Source of the DNA: Cryobacterium cheniae
GTDB lineage: Bacteria; Actinomycetota; Actinomycetes; Actinomycetales; Microbacteriaceae
NCBI RefSeq assembly: GCF_004403395.1
Contig: NZ_SOGN01000008.1
Location: 1-64,000, forward strand
Length of the DNA: 64,000 bases
Direction of reading: 5' to 3'
The notes below the pieces were generated by a model. The model made no database searches, was not told the origin of the DNA, and worked only from the letters and a program-made list of their open reading frames with translations. The translations under genes and the position numbers were made by a program. Below are positions 17,229-25,860 of the stretch, one piece after another. Every line of letters starts with the position of its first letter. The stretch's first letter is position 1.

Positions 17229-18374
17229 ATGAGCACACCGGTTCCGACCGCGCCCGCGTCCGCTGCAGCAGACGTCGAAGCATCCGTCGCAGCATCCGTC
17301 GTCGTGGAGCAGGCGCTCGCCCTGGCCCCCCTGATCGATGGCCACAACGACTGGGCGTGGGAGTGCCGCCAGAGCCGCGATTACTCCGTGGAGGGTCTCG
17401 AGGGCCGTCTGGCCACCGACACCGACATCTCCCGGCTGCGGGCCGGGCGGGTCGGGGCGCAGTTCTGGTCGGTCTACGTGAGCGACGACCACCTCGGCGC
17501 CGACGCCGTGCAGGGCACCCTCGAACAAATCGACTGGGTCTATCGCCTCGCCGCGCGCTACCCCGACGACTTCGGCATCGCCCGCAGCGCCGCCGACGTC
17601 GAGGCCGCCCGCGCGGCCGGTCGCATCGCCTCCCTGCTCGGCGCCGAGGGTGGGCACAGCCTCAACGACTCCCCGGCCGTGTTGCGCATGTTCGCCCGGC
17701 TCGGCGTGCGGTACCTCACCCTCACCCACGTGCACAACACGACCTGGGCCGATTCGGCCACCGACGAACCCGCGCACGACGGCCTCACGGCCCGCGGTGT
17801 CGACTTCGTGCGCGAACTGAACCGGCTGGGCATGCTGATCGACCTCTCCCACGTCTCCCCGGCCACGGCGCACGCGGCGCTCGACGCGTCCGACTCGCCC
17901 GTCATCTTCAGCCACAGCTCCTGCCGGGCCCTCACCGACCACCCCCGCAATGTGCCCGACGACGTTCTCACGCGCCTGGCGGCCAACGGCGGGGTGATCA
18001 TGCTCACCTTCGTGCCCCAGTTCCTGTCCGAGGACTACTCGGTCTGGCTCGAGGGCGACCAGACCGGCCCGGCGCCCGTCGTGACGCTGACGGATGTCGC
18101 CGACCACGTCGAGCACGCCCGCCGTGTCGCGGGGGTGGGCCACATCGGCCTCGGCGGCGACTTCGACGGCACAGACGAGTTCCCCGCCGGTCTCTCGGGC
18201 GTCGACGGTTACCCCGCACTGCTGGCCGAGCTGGCCCGGCGCGGCTGGCCGGCCGCCGACCTGGCCGCCCTCGCCGGCGCCAACGTGTTGCGTGTGCTGC
18301 GCGAGACGGATGCCGCCTTCGCGGCCGCCGGACCCGCGGCATCCGGTGCCTCGGTGCCCCGGTTGGTGCGCTGA
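17229..18374 (+). CDS. Membrane dipeptidase-type peptidase (M19 family)
   Basis: A 381-residue dinuclear zinc dipeptidase. Metal ligands are visible in LIDGHNDWAW (H-x-D), LLGAEGGHSL (bridging Glu), DLSHVSPATAHAAL and VIFSHSSCRALTDHPRN (His pair), followed by GVGHIGLGGDFDG. GTGGGGGC precedes the ATG. No signal peptide is seen, so a cytosolic form is likely despite the family name. The C-terminus (LAGANVLRVLRE) matches the family end. Confidence 0.92.
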   Translation: MSTPVPTAPASAAADVEASVAASVVVEQALALAPLIDGHNDWAWECRQSRDYSVEGLEGRLATDTDISRLRAGRVGAQFWSVYVSDDHLGADAVQGTLEQIDWVYRLAARYPDDFGIARSAADVEAARAAGRIASLLGAEGGHSLNDSPAVLRMFARLGVRYLTLTHVHNTTWADSATDEPAHDGLTARGVDFVRELNRLGMLIDLSHVSPATAHAALDASDSPVIFSHSSCRALTDHPRNVPDDVLTRLAANGGVIMLTFVPQFLSEDYSVWLEGDQTGPAPVVTLTDVADHVEHARRVAGVGHIGLGGDFDGTDEFPAGLSGVDGYPALLAELARRGWPAADLAALAGANVLRVLRETDAAFAAAGPAASGASVPRLVR

Positions 18375-18432
18375 GCATGCCGGGCTGCGCACGCGACCAA
18401 TCCGGGTGGCGCCCCGCTTTCGAATCAGTGTC

Positions 18433-19161
18433 ATGACTCCTCGACGACGCCCTGCCTTCTGGATCACCGTCGGGATCGCCGCCGCCGTGCTGGCGGTCGC
18501 CGTGGCCCTGCTCACCGTCAGCGGCGCCCTCGGCGGCTCTCTCGGCGGCGTCCTGAGCCGCGGCCAGGGCGAGACCGGCCCGGGCTACTCGGCCCGTGCG
18601 CCCGGCGAGACCGTGGTCGCCTTCTACGGTGATTCCTACACGCGCGGCACCGGCGCGTCGGCCACGGACCAGCGTTGGTCGACCATCGTCTCCGCCGAGC
18701 GCGGCTGGACCGAGGTCAACCCGAGCCGCAACGGCCTCGGCTTCGTGAACCAGCGCGGGGCGGGCGACGACCTGGTCGATGAGGTCATCGCCGCCAGACC
18801 TGACATCGTGATCAGCACCATGGGGCTCAACGACAATTTCTCGATGCCGTCCCGTGCCGACGAGATCGAGGCCGCGATCACCCGCGACTTCACGACCATC
18901 CGGGCGGCCCTGCCCGAGGCGCGCCTCATCGTCGTGGAGCCGTTCTGGTACACCGCGGAGCGCCCGGAATCCGTCGAACAGATCATCGGCTGGGTGCAGG
19001 CGGCCGCGCTGGACGCCGACGCCGACTACATCTCCGGAGCCTCGCACTGGCTCGACGGGCACCCGGAATGGATGGCCGACGACGGCCTCCACCCCAACGA
19101 CGCCGGTTATGCGGCCCTCGCCGAGCGGATGGACGCGGAGCTCGACGCGCTGGGGTTGTAG
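18433..19161 (+). CDS. SGNH/GDSL-type esterase with N-terminal membrane anchor
   Basis: A 242-residue protein with a basic N-terminus and one hydrophobic helix (about 9-31), then an SGNH hydrolase domain: block I VVAFYGDSYTRG with the nucleophile serine, block III STMGLNDN, and block V DGLHPNDAG with the Asp/His pair. It is therefore an extracellular, membrane-tethered or secreted esterase/lipase-like enzyme. The substrate is unknown. The start is ATG 18433; a longer open frame upstream is not supported. Confidence 0.85.
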   Translation: MTPRRRPAFWITVGIAAAVLAVAVALLTVSGALGGSLGGVLSRGQGETGPGYSARAPGETVVAFYGDSYTRGTGASATDQRWSTIVSAERGWTEVNPSRNGLGFVNQRGAGDDLVDEVIAARPDIVISTMGLNDNFSMPSRADEIEAAITRDFTTIRAALPEARLIVVEPFWYTAERPESVEQIIGWVQAAALDADADYISGASHWLDGHPEWMADDGLHPNDAGYAALAERMDAELDALGL

Positions 19162-19272
19162 GCCGGGCCGGGCCCGGTCCTCCCCAGACGGGGTCCCGCC
19201 GCCGGCCGCACAGCTTCCCTGCCCAGCGAGCGCCGGGCCTGCCCGCCCGCCACGCTGGGGGCGGAGGTGCTT

Positions 19273-19629
19273 GTGGCACGCAAAGACGAACTGGGCAGGC
19301 GGGGCGAGGAGTGCGCCGCGGTCTTCCTCGCCGCCGCCGGCTACCGGGTGGTGGATCGCAACTGGCGTTGCGGGCAGGGTGAGATCGACCTGGTCGCCGA
19401 GATCGGGGGAGAGGTCGTCTTCGTCGAGGTGAAGACGCGCTCGGGCACCCGGTTCGGGCATCCGTTCGAAGCGATCACGGTCGCCAAGCTCGCCCGGCTG
19501 CGTCGCCTCGCGGCCGCCTGGTGCGAGCAGGCGGATGCCCGGCCCGCGCGCATCCGCGTCGACGCGATCGCGGTGATCATCCGACCCGGCACCGAGCCCG
19601 TGATCGAGCACCTGACGGGGGTGTTCTGA
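19273..19629 (+). CDS. yraN: YraN/UPF0102 family nuclease-fold protein
   Basis: A 118-residue protein of the UPF0102 family: GRRGEECAAVFLAAAGYRVVDRNWRC, GEIDLVAEIGGEVVFVEVKTRSG with the E-x-D...E-V-K motif of restriction-endonuclease-like folds, and FGHPFEAITVAKLARLRRLA. GTG 19273 is chosen because GGAGG ends 5 nt upstream; GTG 19267 is possible. It overlaps comM by one base, the usual coupling in the yraN-comM-dprA operon. Confidence 0.92.
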   Translation: MARKDELGRRGEECAAVFLAAAGYRVVDRNWRCGQGEIDLVAEIGGEVVFVEVKTRSGTRFGHPFEAITVAKLARLRRLAAAWCEQADARPARIRVDAIAVIIRPGTEPVIEHLTGVF

Positions 19630-21073
19630 TGGGGCTCGCCCGCACGCATGCGGTGGCCCTGGTCGGGCTGACCGGGGCGCTGGTCGAGGTGGAGGCCGAC
19701 ATCTCCGGGCAGTTGCCGGGCATCATCCTGATCGGGTTGCCCGATGCGGCCCTGTCGGAAGCCACCGAGCGGGTGCGCGCGGCGGCGAAGAACTCCGGCT
19801 GCCCGCTCACCCGCAACAAGCTCACCATCAACCTGTCCCCGGCGTCGCTGCCGAAGCACGGGTCGGGCTTCGACCTGGCCATCGCGCTGGCCTGCCTCGG
19901 GGCCGACCAGATGGTCTCTCCCGCCTCGGTGGGCCGGGTGGTGCACATCGGCGAGCTGGCCCTCGACGGGCGGCTGCGGCCGACCCCGGGCATGCTGCCG
20001 GCGGTGATCGCGGCCTCCCGGCTCGGCCACGGCACGGTCATGGTTCCGGCCGGAAACGTGGATGAGGCCTCCCTCGTGCCGGGCATGCGGGTGATCGGCG
20101 TCGCCTCCCTCCGGGACGCCGCCATCTGGCACGGCGCCGAACTGGAACCGATCCCGGTCGACCCCATCCGGATCCCCGGCGACGCCGCGGCGGAGGCGGC
20201 CGAACCCGACCTGGTCGACATCATCGGCAATGACGACGCGATCCTGGCGTTGCAAATCGCGGCGGCCGGCGGGCACCACGTGTTCATGGTGGGGCCGCCC
20301 GGCGCCGGCAAGACCATGCTGGCGGCCCGGCTGCCGGGGCTGCTGCCCGACCTCGACCCCGAGGCCTCCCTCGAGGTCAGTTCCATGCGATCGCTCAGCG
20401 GCCGCGCCGTCGGACGCGCGCTGATCACCCGGCCACCGCTCGAGGCGCCGCACCACACGGTGACGGCGGCGGCCATGGTCGGCGGCGGCAGCGGGCAGAT
20501 CCGGCCGGGTGCCGCGGCGCGCGCCTCGCACGGGGTGCTCTTCCTCGATGAGGCTCCCGAATTCGCCTCGGCGGTGCTCGACGCGCTCCGGCAGCCGCTG
20601 GAATCCGGGGTGATCAGCATCCATCGCGCCAACGCGGTCGCCCACTTTCCGGCCCGATTCCAGCTCGTGATGGCGGCCAACCCGTGTCCCTGCGGGCAGT
20701 ACGGGGCCCCCGACCTGGACTGCAGCTGCCCGCCGAGTTCGCGGAGACGGTACCTGGCCCGCATCTCGGGCCCGCTGCTCGACCGCATCGACATCCAGCT
20801 GAAGGTGCAGCGCATCACCGCCGCCCAACTGCGCCTGGCCACCGAGACGCCACGCCTGGCGAGCTCCGTCGCCCGCGGGCGGGTGGTCGAGGCCCGCGCG
20901 GCCGCGGCCCAGCGCCTCTCCGGAACGCCCTGGGCGCTCAACTCCGACGTGCCCGGACCCTGGTTGCGCGGCCCCGAGGCCCGGCTCGGTGGCGCGGCCA
21001 CGGCCGTCCTCGACCGGGCGCTCGAGCGCGGCGGCATCACCATGCGCGGCTACGACCGTGTGTTGCGGGTGGC
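19629..21073 (+). pseudogene. comM: comM 5' part (Mg-chelatase-like ATPase), interrupted by the integrated element
   Basis: The first 481 codons and two bases of codon 482 of a ComM/YifB AAA+ protein. It shows an N-terminal Lon-protease-like fold, P-loop GPPGAGKT (222-229), Walker B VLFLDE (303-308), the cysteine cluster CPCGQYGAPDLDCSCPP, and RISGPLLDRIDIQ. ComM is a helicase assisting recombination in natural transformation. The element enters at 21069-21073. The last 29 residues lie at 29081-29171, and joining both parts gives a continuous 511-residue protein. In the present state the frame runs on without a stop through 9 extra codons into the recombinase (999 codons in total). Confidence 0.95.
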
Positions 21074-21095
21074 CTGCGCACGTTTAGGACATACT
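21067..21095 (+). promoter_or_regulatory. Half-promoter of the recombinase, completed only in the excised circle
   Basis: CATACT (21090-21095) lies 6 nt before the recombinase ATG. In the integrated state the -35 position reads GGGTGG. In the reconstructed attP it reads TTGTGG (29074-29079) with exactly 17 bp spacing. This would give a leaderless recombinase mRNA from the circle. It is inferred from sequence only. Confidence 0.35.
21069..21073. other. attL core (GTGGC)
   Basis: The left comM-element junction. Left of it is host comM (GTGTTGCGG). Right of it is the element arm CTGCGCACGTTTAGG, which is the near-complement of the arm CCTAAGTGCGCGCAG at the right end. Confidence 0.85.
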
Positions 21096-21101
21096 TCAGA
21101 T

Positions 21102-22628
21102 ATGCCCCGTATAGCGATTTACCTCCGCCAGTCCAAGGCCGTCGAAGGCGACGAGCTCGCGATCGATCGACAGCGCGAGAACTGCCTCGCACGCGCGACC
21201 GGGAAGGGGTGGACGGTCGACAACGCCGCGATCTACGTCGACAACAACATCTCGGCCTCGTCCGAGAAGGTCCGCCCCGCTTACCAACGGCTCGTGGCCG
21301 ACGTGAAGGCTCGGAAGTTCGACGTCGTGATCGCGTGGAACCTCGACCGGCTCACGCGTCGGCCCCGCGAGATCGAGGATTGGATCGACCTCAACGAGCG
21401 ATACGGCGTGAACCTGATGACCAGCGAGGGGACCGAGCCGATCGACCTATCGACCGAGACGGGGCGGCTCATGCTCCGGGTAACGTCGAGCGTCGCGCGT
21501 ATGGAGGTCGAGCGGAAGGGTCGCCGCCAGAAGGAGAGCAACGCGCAGTCTCGCGAGCTCGGCCTCCCTCCGACCGGCCGGCGAGCGTTCGGCTACTCGG
21601 CCCTCGAGGCAGGCGCGAAGAACGTCCAGGCGACGAGGCTCGGCGCCGGGGGTAAGGAATACCCCGCCTACGGGCACGAACCGAAGGTCGAGGAGGCCGC
21701 CGCGATCCGTCGAGGGTTCGATCTGCTCCTCGCGGGCGCTTCGCTCGGGACCGTGGCGCGCGCGTGGACCGCTTCCGGACTCACGACGACGACGGGGGAG
21801 CCGTGGGGACAGAACACCGTGCGCGGAGTGCTGACCAATCCTCGATACGCCGCTCTCGTGGCCCCTCCGCGCGAGAAGGCGACCACCGGGCACCGGGCGA
21901 ACCGCTATGACCTCGACAAGCTCACGCCGGGCGGCTGGGAGCCTCTCGTCGGCGTCGAGACGTGGACGGCGGCGAGCGAGATCCTCCGCGACCCTTCCCG
22001 GCGCAAGACCAGCGGAGCGCCCCGGCGCTGGCTCCTCTCCGGCCTCGCGACGTGCGCCGTCGTTGTCGAGAGTGGAGGAGTGTGCGGCGCTCCCATGAAG
22101 GCCGGGGCGACGCGCGACAAGGTCGCGGTCTACCGGTGCTCGGCGAGCTACCACCTCGCGCGGAAGGCCGAAGTCGCCGACGAGCTCGTCGCTCATACCG
22201 TCATGGCCCGGCTCTCCCGATCGGATGCCGTCGAGCTCCTCGCCAACCACGAGGCTCCCGATCGTGCGGCCCTCAGCGCCGAGCTCACGGCCCTACAAGC
22301 TCGGCTCGGCAACGTGGCCGACCTCGTCGCCGACGGGACGCTCACGAAGGATCAGGCGCGGTCTTCGGTGGCACGCCTCCGGGGTCAGGCCGCCGAGCTC
22401 ACGGCCCGGCTCACCGATGCCGGGAAGGTCGACACCCTCGGGCCGCTGATCCACGCCGCCAATATCCGGGAGGCGTGGGCGTCCCTCTCCGTCGACGTGC
22501 AGCGCGCCGTCGTCGCGTCTCTCTATCGGGTCGAGTTCGCCACTCCAGGGCGCGGCACCCGGCCGCCCGCCGACGACGAGGGACGCCGCGACCACACCCG
22601 CCGGAGCGTGGCCCTGACCCCACGCTGA
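21102..22628 (+). CDS. Large serine recombinase (integrase of the element)
   Basis: A 508-residue large serine integrase. The catalytic domain starts RIAIYLRQSK with Ser11 as the predicted nucleophile, and continues with DRQRENC, DVVIAWNLDRLTRRPRE and RMEVERKGRRQ. The recombinase domain spans roughly 155-300. The zinc-ribbon region has cysteines in GLATCAVV, GGVCGAP and VYRCSASYH, and is followed by a coiled-coil segment (about 395-450) and a basic tail. It catalyses attP x attB recombination. The ATG is 28 bp from the att core, and the frame is also continuous with comM upstream. No excisionase is recognisable; a small neighbouring protein could be the directionality factor. Confidence 0.95.
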   Translation: MPRIAIYLRQSKAVEGDELAIDRQRENCLARATGKGWTVDNAAIYVDNNISASSEKVRPAYQRLVADVKARKFDVVIAWNLDRLTRRPREIEDWIDLNERYGVNLMTSEGTEPIDLSTETGRLMLRVTSSVARMEVERKGRRQKESNAQSRELGLPPTGRRAFGYSALEAGAKNVQATRLGAGGKEYPAYGHEPKVEEAAAIRRGFDLLLAGASLGTVARAWTASGLTTTTGEPWGQNTVRGVLTNPRYAALVAPPREKATTGHRANRYDLDKLTPGGWEPLVGVETWTAASEILRDPSRRKTSGAPRRWLLSGLATCAVVVESGGVCGAPMKAGATRDKVAVYRCSASYHLARKAEVADELVAHTVMARLSRSDAVELLANHEAPDRAALSAELTALQARLGNVADLVADGTLTKDQARSSVARLRGQAAELTARLTDAGKVDTLGPLIHAANIREAWASLSVDVQRAVVASLYRVEFATPGRGTRPPADDEGRRDHTRRSVALTPR

Positions 22629-22629
22629 C

Positions 22630-22675
22630 TTATGCCCCGCGCACCAATCGGCAACGGTTGACCCGCGGGGCGTAA
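22630..22675 (+). terminator. Hairpin after the recombinase gene
   Basis: TTATGCCCCGCG (22630-22641) pairs with CGCGGGGCGTAA (22664-22675), 12 bp with one G-T pair and a 22-nt loop, directly after the stop. There is no T-run, so termination is only probable. Confidence 0.5.
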
Positions 22676-22994
22676 CTCGGGCGCCAAGCGGAGGCGTCCC
22701 TCCCCGGCTAGTGCCACTCCTCCGGCTACAGGCCGCCGCCTCGCGGACGTCGAGCGCGCAGGCGTCCGCGAGGCCGTGGGCGGGTGTCGAGGCTCCAGGC
22801 GAGGGCGGCCTCGTGGGACTCGTGCTGACCAATCCGGGGCGCTCTCGCGACCTTCCTAGGAGCTCTTCGAGCGGGCGCGCCTGCCGCCTGATTCCCGCGA
22901 CGCCCGCCGCTTGCATTTCGCCGACCGGCGACGGCCCCGTCGAGGGCCACTCGATTGGCCTCCCAATCTCTCCCCGTCGTCCCCCGTTTCTCTG

Positions 22995-23233
22995 ATGTCA
23001 GATCGGGGCACATCAAGCCCTCTATCCCTAAAGGGATAGAGAACGTCTTGACATTGGTTGCCGGGTGTCAAATTGGCCTTTGACATTGACACCCTCCAAA
23101 CCCCTTAGATCCCTTGTGTTTACAGGGTTGTCAAATGTCAAAGGCCCCTCTTTGACATCGTTTGATAAACCCCGTTCTGATGTCAAGAATGGCCTTTGAC
23201 ATACCCCCCAATGTCAAACCCGTTTCTTGACAT
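22995..23233. repeat. Cluster of about 12 TTTGACAT/ATGTCAAA repeats forming four palindromic units
   Basis: Copies or near copies of TTTGACAT in both orientations start at 22995, 23048, 23065, 23079, 23086, 23128, 23135, 23151, 23180, 23195, 23211 and 23226. Eight of them form four units of the shape ATGTCAAA-N6/8-TTTGACAT: 23065-23086, 23135-23158 (perfect arms), 23180-23202 and 23211-23233. Three spacers contain GGCC. The pattern fits iterons for a replication initiator or operators of a dimeric regulator. Confidence 0.88.
23021..23040. promoter_or_regulatory. Perfect 9-bp inverted repeat, operator-like
   Basis: TCTATCCCT (23021-23029), AA, AGGGATAGA (23032-23040). It lies immediately upstream of the TTTGACAT cluster. 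The short spacer makes it a better dimer-binding site than a terminator. Confidence 0.55.
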
Positions 23234-23340
23234 CAGGACGGACCATTTCGACCGCCTCCAGCACCGAGCGAGCGGCTCTCGACGGCCCCGGCGACGACCG
23301 CGCCGAACCCATCCAGGCCGAAGCCAAGGCAAGCCTCCGA

Positions 23341-23370
23341 TTAGGTCGACGTAATGCGATCGTGACCTAA
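23341..23370. promoter_or_regulatory. Inverted repeat TTAGGTC / GACCTAA
   Basis: 7-bp arms at 23341-23347 and 23364-23370 with a 16-bp spacer that includes CGATCG. It is located between the iteron cluster and the first gene of the ATPase block, where an operator would be expected. Confidence 0.4.
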
Positions 23371-23608
23371 TGTGCACAGTCGAACAAGCTCAACGGTGGC
23401 TTGCCTCCGCTTTGTGTGCGACACTGGTCTTGTTGCGGTTCCTCCCCGGCTTGTGAAATAGCTCGCCGGGATCGAGTGCCGCCACCCCTCGGGATAAGCA
23501 TTTGCGGCCCCGGCGCAAGGGGCAAGGCATCGGTGACTGACTAAGGCGAATCTCGCCACAGCCCGACTCTGGCCAGACAGAGCAACTCAATCTCCTTGAG
23601 GCGCTCCC

Positions 23609-23821
23609 TTGTCTACCCAAACCCTTACCCTCTCCTCGGCCCCCGAGGTCGACGACGACGACTTCGACTTCGATATCGCCGTCGACGATCGCGCCGAGTT
23701 CGATCGCCTTCTCTCGATGGGCTTCGACCGAGCGGCCTCCGCCTCGGTCGCCAGCGCGGCCCCACTCACCGACTCTCAGGCCGCGATCATCCGTGCCGCG
23801 TTCACCGGGGCGACACGGTGA
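23609..23821 (+). CDS. Small acidic protein of the element, unknown function
   Basis: A 70-residue protein starting at TTG 23609 with GAGG 7 nt upstream. The N-terminal half is strongly acidic (EVDDDDFDFDIAVDD); the second half is neutral and helical (FDRLLSMGFDRAASASVASAAP). Its stop overlaps the GTG start of the next gene (GTGA), suggesting the first gene of an operon leading to the ATPase. No family recognised. Confidence 0.65.
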   Translation: MSTQTLTLSSAPEVDDDDFDFDIAVDDRAEFDRLLSMGFDRAASASVASAAPLTDSQAAIIRAAFTGATR

Positions 23822-24195
23822 CCACCCAGCCGACGCCAGCGGAAATCGCCCACGCCGTCCGCCGCTCCGAGATCGGGGTCGCCGGGGCGCTCGCTCTCGC
23901 CGCGTCAAAGTCGCCCGAGTGGAGGACCGAGCGCGCTAAGAAGGCCGCCGCGGCCGGTGTCAAGAAGCGGGCGCTCAAGCGGGCGACGGAGGCCGCCCTC
24001 CGAGCCGCCGCGGGCATCGAGGAGCCGCCGAAGCGCAAAACGTACGCCTCGCGACACCTTCCCAACGACGAAATACTTCGCCCGTACTATCCCGCCGTCG
24101 ACGCAGCTTGGCCCGACCTCACTCACGATCAGCGCCGTAGGCAGGCCGCCGCCTACCTGCGCGCCGACCGGGCACGCTTGGAGATGGAGAAATGA
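23818..24195 (+). CDS. Small basic protein of the element, unknown function
   Basis: A 125-residue Ala/Lys/Arg-rich protein with the GTG start at 23818. A helical basic region (about 35-70, KKAAAAGVKKRALKRATEAALRAAAG) is followed by a more ordered C-terminal part (LPNDEILRPYYPAVDAAWPDLTHDQRRRQAAAYLRADRARLEMEK). The stop overlaps the next start (ATGA), so all three genes are translationally coupled. A nucleic-acid-binding role is possible from its charge only. Confidence 0.65.
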   Translation: MTTQPTPAEIAHAVRRSEIGVAGALALAASKSPEWRTERAKKAAAAGVKKRALKRATEAALRAAAGIEEPPKRKTYASRHLPNDEILRPYYPAVDAAWPDLTHDQRRRQAAAYLRADRARLEMEK

Positions 24196-25766
24196 CCCCC
24201 GCGCCCCCGGTCGTCGAGGACTACTTCGGAGAGATCGGCGACGGCCTCGTCGGCGGTACGTCTCCCGAGGACGCGCTCGCCAACGAGGCCGAGGGCATCG
24301 TCTCTGCCGCGCTCTGGGAGACGGCGGAGGCTAACCCGGAGCTCACTCCGAAGCGCCGCGCGAAGGTCGCAGAAAGGGCCGCCCGAAAGGCGCTCGACAA
24401 GCGCTTCGGTGACAGCGATTACGGTGACGTGCTCGCGTACCTCCCGGCATGGTCGCGGGACGTCGCCGAGGCGGTCACGAAGGCCGCCGAGCCCGCGATC
24501 GTCGACGACCTCGCGGCCCGGCTCCAGGCGGCCTTCCCGAACATGACGCCCGCCGACCTCGCCCGCTTCGTCGCGGACCCGGAGAATGGCGAAAAACTCC
24601 TCGTCGAGAAGGCCCGCGCCGACCGCGACGCCTTCCGGAAGTCGGCCGCGAATCCGGGCGTCGGATTCAACGCCTCCGCCGCGCTCTACGGCGCCGACCT
24701 CGAAGACATAGCCGACGCGGCCTATCTGATCGACGGCTACTTTCCGGAGGCGTCCGTCATTGGATTGGTGGGCGAGACAGGTTCTCTCAAGTCCGCGCTC
24801 GCCATTGACGCCGGATGCTCGCTCGCGATCGGCGCACGATTCCTCAAAGAGATCCAGACGGCCGGGCCGCGTCGCGTCGTCTTCGTTGCTGCGGAGGGAT
24901 CGCGCGGGCTCCGGATGCGTCGCCGCGCGTTCATCGTCGACCGTGGCCTCGACGCGGCCGAGATCGCCCTCCTCGATCAGAATTTCATCGTCTACCCGAG
25001 CCCGATCAACCTCCTTTCGGCGGACGACGTCGCCGGGCTCCGCCGCTTCGTCGACTCCGTCGAGGCGGATCTCGTGATTCTCGACACACTCTCCGCGCTC
25101 ACCCAGGGCATGGACGAAAATGCCGCGGGGCCGGTAGCCGACGCGCTCCGAGCGGCCCGGCTGATCGTCTCCGGCCGCGAGAGTGCCTCCGCGCTGATCG
25201 TTCACCACCCCGGCAAGGGCGGCGGCGTCGACGGCCGAGGCTCCGGAGCGTGGAAGGCCAACCTTGACGCCGTCCTCGCGACCCAGAAGGACGGCGACCT
25301 CGTCGCCTTGACGCTGGAAAAAATGAAGGACGGAAGTTCCGACTCACGGCGGATCATCCGGAAGCGGATCGTCGAGATCCCCGCGTCGGTCAGCCGTCGC
25401 GGGGTCGCTCACGAGGCAACGACGAGCGTCGTCGCTTCGCTCATGGCCCGCGGCACGGAGGCGCTCTTCGGGACTGGTAAGCCGCCGACTGCGACGGAAC
25501 GCCGGGCGGAAGAGATCTTCTCTCATGTGATCCCGGCGCACACGGCCGCCGAGGGCGTCACCCGCGCGGAAATCCTCGAAGCGCGGAGGACGTCGAATGA
25601 CGAAAGTTACGCAACCGTTACCAACGCGATCAACTCGCTTATCAAGAGCGCCAGGATCGCCGCGGACGGAAAGAACGCGAACGGCTGCGACCGCTACAAG
25701 CGCGTCTATATCCCGAGCGCGACCGACCTCGGCCTCGCGGACATCGACGGGAGGGCGATCCCATGA
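24192..25766 (+). CDS. AAA-family (RepA-like) ATPase, probable replication protein of the element
   Basis: A 524-residue protein with a helical N-terminal region (1-175). A RecA/RepA-type ATPase core follows: Walker A GETGSLKS (194-201), Walker B LVILD (294-298), and LIVHHPGKGGGVDGRGSG (335-352), which matches the sensor region of AAA_25/RSF1010 RepA-type hexameric helicases. A C-terminal winged-helix-like segment (about 440-520) contains EGVTRAEILEARR and YATVTNAINSLIKSARI. Such proteins occur in plasmids, phages and satellites as helicases or helicase-primases. Next to the iteron cluster, replication is the most likely role. Confidence 0.8.
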   Translation: MTPAPPVVEDYFGEIGDGLVGGTSPEDALANEAEGIVSAALWETAEANPELTPKRRAKVAERAARKALDKRFGDSDYGDVLAYLPAWSRDVAEAVTKAAEPAIVDDLAARLQAAFPNMTPADLARFVADPENGEKLLVEKARADRDAFRKSAANPGVGFNASAALYGADLEDIADAAYLIDGYFPEASVIGLVGETGSLKSALAIDAGCSLAIGARFLKEIQTAGPRRVVFVAAEGSRGLRMRRRAFIVDRGLDAAEIALLDQNFIVYPSPINLLSADDVAGLRRFVDSVEADLVILDTLSALTQGMDENAAGPVADALRAARLIVSGRESASALIVHHPGKGGGVDGRGSGAWKANLDAVLATQKDGDLVALTLEKMKDGSSDSRRIIRKRIVEIPASVSRRGVAHEATTSVVASLMARGTEALFGTGKPPTATERRAEEIFSHVIPAHTAAEGVTRAEILEARRTSNDESYATVTNAINSLIKSARIAADGKNANGCDRYKRVYIPSATDLGLADIDGRAIP

Positions 25767-25860
25767 CCTGAAAACGAGCAAGCTCTCGACCCGCGTGATC
25801 CGGCGCGGCGTAAGGCCAGCAATCGAAACACCAACTAGCTAACCAATCGAAAGGCATTTC

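Larger units (their letters stand above)
22676..23608. other. Non-coding region of the element with iteron-like palindromes
   Basis: About 930 bp without a convincing gene. The part 22980-23240 is distinctly A/T-richer than the surroundings and holds the palindrome cluster described separately. It also contains inverted repeats at 23021-23040 and 23341-23370. It lies between the recombinase and the replication-like gene block and is the best candidate for an origin or master control region. Confidence 0.75.

Noticed and set aside
16239-18515. Minus-strand frame of 758 codons
   Set aside because: It covers two better genes (the DUF457 protein and the M19 dipeptidase) and has low-complexity Gly/Arg composition with no domain.
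21069-21073. tRNA or tmRNA gene as the integration site
   Set aside because: No cloverleaf is present at either end. The host sequence at both junctions is comM coding sequence.
22711-22995. 94-codon plus-strand frame after the recombinase
   Set aside because: No ribosome site, no domain, Ser/Arg/Pro-rich shadow composition. It runs into the palindrome region, so the region is treated as non-coding.
23390-23908. Minus-strand frame of 172 codons opposite the first small element genes
   Set aside because: Antisense to the 23609 and 23818 genes, which have ribosome sites and overlapping start/stop coupling; the antisense product is Arg/Gly-rich without motifs.
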